Positions 14,976-20,116 of a DNA stretch of 20,116 bases are shown in pieces. Numbering within the stretch: the first letter of the stretch is position 1; each line of letters starts with the position of its first letter. The DNA is taken from NCBI GenBank assembly GCA_037141915.1, contig JBAXBP010000050.1, forward strand, positions 1 to 20,116, in the 5' to 3' direction. Position numbers and translations under genes: made by a program. The stretch comes from CAIRDP01 sp037141915. Lineage in GTDB: Bacteria; Bacteroidota; Bacteroidia; Bacteroidales; FEN-979. A model generated the notes under the pieces. It did no database searches. It worked only from the letters and a program-made list of their open reading frames with translations, and was not told the DNA's origin.

Positions 14976-17530
14976 CTTTCCGGTTCCACGGCGGGCAAAG
15001 CTGCTTCGGCCTTGCTTACAGTAACAAATACATCCGATTTATCCTTGTCGATATCCAGTGTGAGAATATCATTGGGTGTAAGCTTGGTTTTGATAACCTC
15101 TTCGGCAAGCACATCTTCAATGTACTTCTGGATTGCACGTTTGAGAGGCCTTGCGCCAAACTGGGCATCCCATCCTTTTTCGGCAATGAAATCCTTGGCT
15201 TCGGTAGTAATAACGACCTGGTAACCTATATTCTTGATGCGTTTGAACAGGTGGGCCAGTTCAATGTCGATGATCTTGTGAATATCTTCCTTTTCAAGGG
15301 AGTTGAAGATGATGACATCGTCGATACGGTTCAGAAATTCAGGAGCAAATGTCTTTTTAAGGGCATTCTCGATCACACCCCGGGTATTGTCGGCGGTGGA
15401 ATCCATTTTAGCTTTAGTCATGAAACCAACACCCTGGCCGAAATCCTTCAGCTGGCGTGAGCCGATATTGGAAGTCATGATCACTATTGTATTCTTGAAA
15501 TCGACCCTGCGGCCGAAACTGTCGGTGAGCTGCCCGTCGTCAAGAACCTGCAGCAGAAGGTGAAACACGTCAGGATGTGCTTTTTCTATTTCATCAAGGA
15601 GGATGATGGAGTAGGGGCGGCGACGGATCTTCTCGGTGAGCTGTCCGCCTTCCTCATAACCTACATATCCCGGAGGCGCCCCGATGAGCCGGGATACTGC
15701 AAACTTCTCCATGTATTCGCTCATGTCGATGCGAACCAGGGCATCTTCCGTGTCGAAAAGGTATTTCGAAAGGATCTTGGCAAGATGGGTTTTGCCAACC
15801 CCGGTAGGTCCGAGGAAAATAAAAGTGCCGATAGGTTTGTTGGGGTCTTTAAGCCCGGCCCTGTTGCGGCGTATGGCTTTAACAACTTTCTTTATAGCTT
15901 CATTCTGGCCTATCACCGAATTCGCCAGCTCACCTTCCATATTGATCAGCTTTTCGCTCTCGTTCTTAGCGATACGCTGCACCGGGATGCCTGTCATCAT
16001 TGCAACCACTTCCGCAACATTCTCTTCACTAACGGTTTCACGGTTTATCCTGGCCTGTTCCTCCCATTTTTTCTTTTCCTTCTCGAGGTTGTCCTGGAGC
16101 TTTCTCTCGGTATCACGAAGGTCTGCAGCTTCCTCAAATTTCTGGCTGTTGATAGCGTCCATCTTTTTCTTCCTTGCCTCTTCTATCTGACTTTCGATAG
16201 TAATGATCTCCTGGGGAACATTGATATGGGTGATATGCACCCTGGCACCCGCCTCGTCTAAAGCATCAATTGCTTTATCGGGAAGGTACCTGTCGCTCAG
16301 GTAGCGGTTGGTAAGGGAAACACAGGCCTTGATGGCTTCATCAGTATATTTAACAAGGTGGTGGTCTTCGTATTTTTCCTTGATGTTCTGAAGGATCTCT
16401 ATGGTTTCATCAGGATCGGTAGGGTCTACCAGCACTTTCTCAAACCTTCTTTCCAGAGCGCCGTCCTTTTCGATGTACTGCCTGTACTCGTCAAGCGTGG
16501 TTGCACCGATGCACTGCAGCTCGCCCCTCGCAAGGGCCGGCTTGAACATATTCGACGCATCAAGCGAGCCGGAAGCATTGCCGGCGCCCACAATGGTGTG
16601 GATCTCATCTATGAAGAGGATGATATTCGGGTTCTTTTCAAGTTCATTCAACACAGCTTTCATCCTTTCTTCGAACTGCCCCCTGTACTTCGTACCTGCA
16701 ACTAATGACGCAAGGTCAAGCGAAACAAGACGTTTATTAAATAAAGCCCTTGAAACTTTTCTTTGTACAATTCTCAAAGCAAGCCCCTCTGCAATGGCAG
16801 ACTTTCCAACTCCCGGTTCACCTATCAGGATAGGGTTGTTCTTCTTGCGGCGGCTGAGGATCTGGGCAATGCGCTGAAGTTCCTTCTCCCTTCCCACGAT
16901 GGGGTCGAGGCGGCCTTCCTCGGCAGCCCTTGTGATATCCCTTCCGAAATTATCAAGCACGGGTGTTTTCGACTTGGCTTCGCCGGTACGCTTTGGTGTG
17001 GATATAAACGATTTTCCGCTTTCTTCCTGCTCATCGTCTTCTTCATCTTTGGGAAGTATGTTCTGAGGTGGCATGGGTTTGTCTTCCCTGCCCGAGGTCA
17101 TAATAGCCCTCAGCTCTTCCTTAAAACTGTCATAGGATATGCCAAAATTGCCGAATGTCTTGGTGACAAGATTGTTCTCGTCTTTCAAAATGGCAAGCAA
17201 AAGGTGCTCGGTGCCTATAAGTTCACTGTTAAAGACCTTTGCTTCAAGGTATGTGATCTTAAGCGCTCTCTCTGCCTGCTTGATCAGGGGAATGTTCTCT
17301 GCGCCTACAGGGCGCTCTTTATGACTTGCGACAGCCTGCTCTATCTTGATCCGGATCTCCTTAAGATCAGCTCCAAGATTTCTCAATATCTTGATAGCCA
17401 GCCCTTCACCTTCACGAATGATGCCAAGGATCAGGTGTTCAAGACCGATATAGTCGTTACCCAACCTCTGTGCTTCCTCTCTGCTGTATATTAAAACGTC
17501 TTTGACGCGTTGCGAAAACTTAGCCTCCAT
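14972..17530 (-). CDS. clpC: ATP-dependent Clp protease ATP-binding subunit ClpC
   Basis: The 852-residue product is a class I Clp/Hsp100 unfoldase feeding the ClpP protease. Order: two N-terminal repeats (FSQRVKDVLIYSREEAQRLG and the second starting near NIPLIKQAERAL), an acidic linker (about 145-190), AAA+ domain 1 with Walker A GEPGVGKS (237-244) and Walker B ILFIDE (304-309), pore loop KYRG, a middle domain with a UVR-like segment (NSQKFEEAADLRD), then AAA+ domain 2 with GPTGVGKT, IILLDEIEKAHPDVF and GARPLKRAI. The GQGVGFMTK segment contains the VGF tripeptide used for ClpP docking, which sets it apart from ClpB. The start ATG (17528-17530) gives the normal N-terminus. The gene runs alone on the minus strand, facing away from gyrA. 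No mcsA or ctsR neighbours are seen. Regulation may involve the palindromes upstream. Confidence 0.96.
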   Translation of the reverse strand: MEAKFSQRVKDVLIYSREEAQRLGNDYIGLEHLILGIIREGEGLAIKILRNLGADLKEIRIKIEQAVASHKERPVGAENIPLIKQAERALKITYLEAKVFNSELIGTEHLLLAILKDENNLVTKTFGNFGISYDSFKEELRAIMTSGREDKPMPPQNILPKDEEDDEQEESGKSFISTPKRTGEAKSKTPVLDNFGRDITRAAEEGRLDPIVGREKELQRIAQILSRRKKNNPILIGEPGVGKSAIAEGLALRIVQRKVSRALFNKRLVSLDLASLVAGTKYRGQFEERMKAVLNELEKNPNIILFIDEIHTIVGAGNASGSLDASNMFKPALARGELQCIGATTLDEYRQYIEKDGALERRFEKVLVDPTDPDETIEILQNIKEKYEDHHLVKYTDEAIKACVSLTNRYLSDRYLPDKAIDALDEAGARVHITHINVPQEIITIESQIEEARKKKMDAINSQKFEEAADLRDTERKLQDNLEKEKKKWEEQARINRETVSEENVAEVVAMMTGIPVQRIAKNESEKLINMEGELANSVIGQNEAIKKVVKAIRRNRAGLKDPNKPIGTFIFLGPTGVGKTHLAKILSKYLFDTEDALVRIDMSEYMEKFAVSRLIGAPPGYVGYEEGGQLTEKIRRRPYSIILLDEIEKAHPDVFHLLLQVLDDGQLTDSFGRRVDFKNTIVIMTSNIGSRQLKDFGQGVGFMTKAKMDSTADNTRGVIENALKKTFAPEFLNRIDDVIIFNSLEKEDIHKIIDIELAHLFKRIKNIGYQVVITTEAKDFIAEKGWDAQFGARPLKRAIQKYIEDVLAEEVIKTKLTPNDILTLDIDKDKSDVFVTVSKAEAALPAVEPES

Positions 17531-17666
17531 GAATTATTTCTTTATATAATTAATAACGGTGCAGTTGTTTAAAAAAACATATAAGAATACGAATAATTAT
17601 GAACCTGCATCTTATGATTTACAATAATCAAGCCAGATTTTTCACCCGGTTAATTTGACAATGTGC

Positions 17667-17674
17667 CAAAAGTA
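17667..17674 (-). promoter_or_regulatory. Bacteroidota -7 promoter box of clpC
   Basis: On the minus strand this reads TACTTTTG, a match to TAnnTTTG, the same eight bases as before the unknown gene at 14160. It would give a clpC leader of about 130 bases. No good -33 TTTG is seen; that zone is instead taken by symmetric DNA (17673-17688 and 17695-17716). Confidence 0.5.
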
Positions 17675-17688
17675 CAATCGAAATTGTA
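17673..17688. repeat. Short inverted repeat beside the clpC -7 box
   Basis: TACAAT (17673-17678) and ATTGTA (17683-17688) form perfect six-base arms around CGAA. The left arm touches the clpC -7 box, so the element fills the spacer between the -7 and -33 positions. It could be a repressor site, but six-base AT-rich arms can occur by chance. Confidence 0.3.
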
Positions 17689-17694
17689 AGAATC

Positions 17695-17716
17695 ATAATG
17701 AAAGGCCTTTAATTAT
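17695..17716. promoter_or_regulatory. Near-perfect 22-base palindrome upstream of clpC (possible operator)
   Basis: The centre AAAGGCCTTT (17701-17710) is a perfect 10-base palindrome. Beyond one mismatched pair (17700 G with 17711 A) the symmetry continues for five more bases on each side, ATAAT and ATTAT. The element is 21 bases upstream of the clpC -7 box, over the expected -33 zone, and 136 bases before the gyrA ATG. It suits a dimeric regulator controlling clpC; none is identified. Confidence 0.42.
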
Positions 17717-17851
17717 TAACATTTCCATGTTCATAAGAGACTGAAATTTTAATGGTTTTTTTTATGGTTTTTATGGAGATTTTTGGTAAATTCGTACTGT
17801 GGGAAATGGAATATTATTTTCCTGGTAATCAACAAGATAAAATTAGAAAAA

Positions 17852-20116
17852 ATGGAATCCGGAGAGAAGATCATTCAGGTAAACATCGAGAACCAGATGA
17901 AGACGGCCTATATCGACTATTCCATGTCGGTAATTGTGGCCAGGGCCTTACCTGATGTGAGGGATGGAATGAAGCCTGTTCACCGCAGGGTAATGTTCGG
18001 AATGTACGAGCTCGGAGTGCTTGCAAACCGTTCCTATAAGAAATCTGCACGTATAGTAGGGGAGGTCCTCGGTAAATACCATCCCCATGGTGACACCTCG
18101 GTTTATGATGCCATGGTGCGCATGGCCCAGAACTGGAGCCTCAGGTATCCTCTTGTGGATGGCCAGGGAAATTTCGGTTCCATGGACGGCGACAATCCTG
18201 CAGCTATGAGGTATACCGAAGCCAGGATGAGCAAGATTGCCGAGGAAATGGTGGCCGACATAGAGAAGGACACCGTTGATTTCCAGCTTAATTTTGATGA
18301 TTCCCTCAAGGAACCTACGGTAATGCCAAGCAGGATACCCAACCTCCTTATCAACGGGGCTTCCGGGATTGCAGTAGGGATGGCCACCAATATGGCCCCT
18401 CATAACCTTAGCGAGGTTGTTGACGGTATCATCGCCTATATTGACAATAAGGAGATAACCATTGATGAACTGATGAAATTCATCAAAGCCCCTGACTTCC
18501 CCACAGGAGGCGTGATCTATGGTTATGAAGGAGTTAAAGATGCATATCATACCGGCAGGGGAAGGGTCATGATGCGTGGCGAGATTAAGATAGAACAGGA
18601 TGATAACGGAAGGGAAAAGATAATTGTCACTTCGGTCCCTTACCAGGTCAACAAGGCTGAGATGATCAAGAAGACAGCCGAACTGGTCAATGATAAAAAG
18701 ATTGAAGGCATCACCGATATCCGCGATGAATCTGACCGTTCGGGTGTACGCATTGTATATGTTCTAAAGAAAGAGGCTATCACAAATGTCGTCCTCAATA
18801 AATTATACCAGCTTACCCCATTACAGACATCCTTCAACATCAACAACATAGCCCTGGTCCACGGCAGACCGATGATGCTTAACCTGAAGGACCTGATCGT
18901 TCATTATGTCAGTCACAGGCATGAAGTTGTTGTAAGAAGGACAAAATTTGAACTTGCCGAAGCTGAAAAACGTGCGCATATACTTGAAGGGCTGCTGATA
19001 GCACTTGACAACCTCGATGCAGTGATCAAACTGATCCGCGAATCGAGGACTCCCGATGATGCCCGCAACGGGCTGATGGTCAGTTTCAGTCTCAGCGAGC
19101 TCCAGGCCAGGGCCATCCTTGACATGAGGCTGCAAAGGCTTACCGGTCTTGAACGTGACAAGATCAAAGCTGAATATGATGAACTGCTCAAACTCATTGA
19201 AAGTCTTAAAGCTATCCTCGCAGATGAGGGGATGCGCATGGAGATCATTAAAACTGAGATGAGGGAGATCAAGGAAAAATACGGGGACGAATCCAGGACC
19301 CAGATTGTTTATGCAGCCAATGATTTCAGGATGGAAGATGTGATCGCAAATGAAAATGTGGTGATCACTATTTCGCATATGGGTTATATCAAGAGGACAC
19401 CCCTCTCGGAATATCGCAGACAGAACAGGGGAGGCAAGGGTTTCAGGGGTTCCGACATCCGTGACGAGGACTTCCTTGAACATTTGTTTGTAGCCACCAA
19501 CCACAACTACCTGCTTTTCTTTACTGAAAAAGGTAAGTGTTTCTGGCTGAGGGTGTTTGAAATCCCTGAAGGGACTAAGGTCTCAAAGGGAAGGGCCATC
19601 CAGAACCTCATCAACATAGAACCTTCTGATAAGGTCAGGGCTTTTATCAATGTAAAGGACCTGAAGGATGAAGAATATTGTGCTAACAACTTTATCATTC
19701 TATGCACCCAAAGGGGGACTATTAAAAAGACCTCCCTGGAATCATATTCAAGGCCGAGGCTTAACGGTATTATTGCTATCAATATCAATGAGGGGGATCA
19801 CCTGCTCGAAGCAAAACTCACCCATGGAGAGGATGAAGTGCTTATGGCATTACGTTCAGGCAGGGCCATCCGATTCAACGAAAGCAAGGTAAGGCCTATG
19901 GGGCGCAACGCGTCAGGTGTTCGTGGCATAACCCTCGGAAGTAAAAAAGATGAAGTGGTGGGCATGATATGCCTGCCCAAGGATCAGAAGAGAGAGGTGC
20001 TTGTCGTTTCCGAAAACGGGTATGGCAAACGTTCCGACATCGATGATTACAGGGTGACAAACCGCGGAGGGAAGGGTGTTAAAACTATAAACATTACTGA
20101 TAAAACAGGTCCGCTC
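17852..20116 (+). CDS. gyrA: DNA gyrase subunit A, 3' truncated by the window end
   Basis: The reading frame from ATG 17852 is open for 755 codons to the last base. The product is the breakage-reunion subunit of DNA gyrase, which adds negative supercoils with GyrB. Visible parts: IVARALPDVRDGMKPVHRR (28-46), the quinolone-resistance region HPHGDTSVYD (77-86), the catalytic Tyr121 with Arg120 in AMRYTEARM, PSRIPNLLINGASGIAVGMATN, the long coiled coil with LTGLERDKI, and the C-terminal beta-pinwheel. The GyrA box reads QNRGGKG, close to the Q(R/K)RGG(R/K)G consensus, which separates GyrA from ParC. The residue equal to E. coli Ser83 is Thr82, and that equal to Asp87 is Asp86. The missing end would be perhaps 80-100 residues. 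The gene is divergent from clpC. Confidence 0.96.
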   Translation, partial: MESGEKIIQVNIENQMKTAYIDYSMSVIVARALPDVRDGMKPVHRRVMFGMYELGVLANRSYKKSARIVGEVLGKYHPHGDTSVYDAMVRMAQNWSLRYPLVDGQGNFGSMDGDNPAAMRYTEARMSKIAEEMVADIEKDTVDFQLNFDDSLKEPTVMPSRIPNLLINGASGIAVGMATNMAPHNLSEVVDGIIAYIDNKEITIDELMKFIKAPDFPTGGVIYGYEGVKDAYHTGRGRVMMRGEIKIEQDDNGREKIIVTSVPYQVNKAEMIKKTAELVNDKKIEGITDIRDESDRSGVRIVYVLKKEAITNVVLNKLYQLTPLQTSFNINNIALVHGRPMMLNLKDLIVHYVSHRHEVVVRRTKFELAEAEKRAHILEGLLIALDNLDAVIKLIRESRTPDDARNGLMVSFSLSELQARAILDMRLQRLTGLERDKIKAEYDELLKLIESLKAILADEGMRMEIIKTEMREIKEKYGDESRTQIVYAANDFRMEDVIANENVVITISHMGYIKRTPLSEYRRQNRGGKGFRGSDIRDEDFLEHLFVATNHNYLLFFTEKGKCFWLRVFEIPEGTKVSKGRAIQNLINIEPSDKVRAFINVKDLKDEEYCANNFIILCTQRGTIKKTSLESYSRPRLNGIIAININEGDHLLEAKLTHGEDEVLMALRSGRAIRFNESKVRPMGRNASGVRGITLGSKKDEVVGMICLPKDQKREVLVVSENGYGKRSDIDDYRVTNRGGKGVKTINITDKTGPL

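Larger units (their letters stand above)
17531..17851. other. Divergent clpC/gyrA intergenic region, no gene
   Basis: These 321 AT-rich bases hold no ORF I would support. They contain, from clpC outward, an AT-rich stretch of about 135 bases that would be the clpC leader, a minus-strand TACTTTTG box, a 6-base inverted repeat, and a near-perfect 22-base palindrome. The gyrA side has T-rich DNA and a one-mismatch -7 box, TAAATTCG at 17787-17794, too weak to call as a promoter. A plus-strand reading frame starting at 17752 runs on into gyrA in another frame and is taken as chance. Confidence 0.6.

Noticed and set aside
15560..16261. Plus-strand open frame of 233 codons inside clpC
   Set aside because: It is antisense to conserved ClpC sequence, has no family features and no promoter; it follows from codon bias on the other strand.
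16763..17494. Plus-strand open frame of 243 codons opposite the clpC N-terminal part
   Set aside because: Fully antisense to the ClpC N-domain and first AAA+ domain; the translation has no recognisable motif.
17752..17955. Small plus-strand ORF (67 codons) before and into gyrA
   Set aside because: It overlaps the gyrA start in another frame, begins in low-complexity T-rich DNA, and has no recognised product.
18821..19504. Minus-strand open frame of 227 codons inside gyrA
   Set aside because: Antisense to the conserved GyrA coiled coil and pinwheel; no independent evidence.
1..20116. Search for CRISPR arrays, tRNA or rRNA genes, insertion sequences and defence genes
   Set aside because: No regular repeats, no cloverleaf-like sequence recognised, no transposase or nuclease motif; the window is almost filled with housekeeping genes.

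Overview
The window looks like chromosomal core DNA of a Bacteroidota member, most likely from the order Bacteroidales or a close relative. Evidence: a type IX secretion sorting tail, PorD (DUF4835), a Bacteroidota-type omega subunit, the gene order bamD-rpoZ-coaBC-porD-recN, and -7 promoter boxes of the form TAnnTTTG. No tRNA, rRNA, CRISPR array, insertion sequence or prophage gene was seen. Nothing suggests recent transfer.

Layout. (1) 1-134, plus strand: the last 43 codons of a gene whose product ends in a type IX (type A) sorting domain. (2) 135-2215, minus strand: a PLP-dependent alpha-oxoamine synthase (acyl-CoA or acyl-ACP plus amino acid condensing enzyme, probably for a sphingoid or sulfonolipid base), followed by an unknown polytopic membrane protein. 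(3) 2303-7283, plus strand: bamD, rpoZ, coaBC, porD, recN, tightly packed and probably one operon covering outer membrane assembly, transcription, CoA synthesis, type IX secretion and DNA repair. (4) 7440-8267: fabI, enoyl-ACP reductase. (5) 8328-14068, plus strand: five closely spaced genes, etfB, etfA, a membrane cytochrome b/ferredoxin protein, a CCG-domain iron-sulfur protein and a VLCAD-like acyl-CoA dehydrogenase. Together they form a path from acyl-CoA through ETF to the quinone pool. (6) 14160-14975: an unknown single-pass membrane protein. (7) 14972-17530, minus strand: clpC. (8) 17852-20116, plus strand: gyrA, cut by the window end.

How they work together. The etf operon gives a complete fatty-acid oxidation electron route in which the usual single-chain ETF:quinone oxidoreductase (EMO/DUF224 type) is divided into two proteins. 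FabI upstream and the oxoamine synthase point to active fatty acid and lipid metabolism nearby, and CoaBC supplies CoA.

Most interesting points: the two-subunit ETF:quinone oxidoreductase; CoaBC lacking both the classical catalytic Cys and the Asn of the PxMN motif; a possible lipid-synthesis pair at the left end; symmetric DNA elements in both divergent promoter regions (2259-2281 and 17695-17716); a bamD start codon almost touching its -7 box; and two convergent gene pairs whose stop codons abut or overlap. I did not find a clearly new defence or mobile system.
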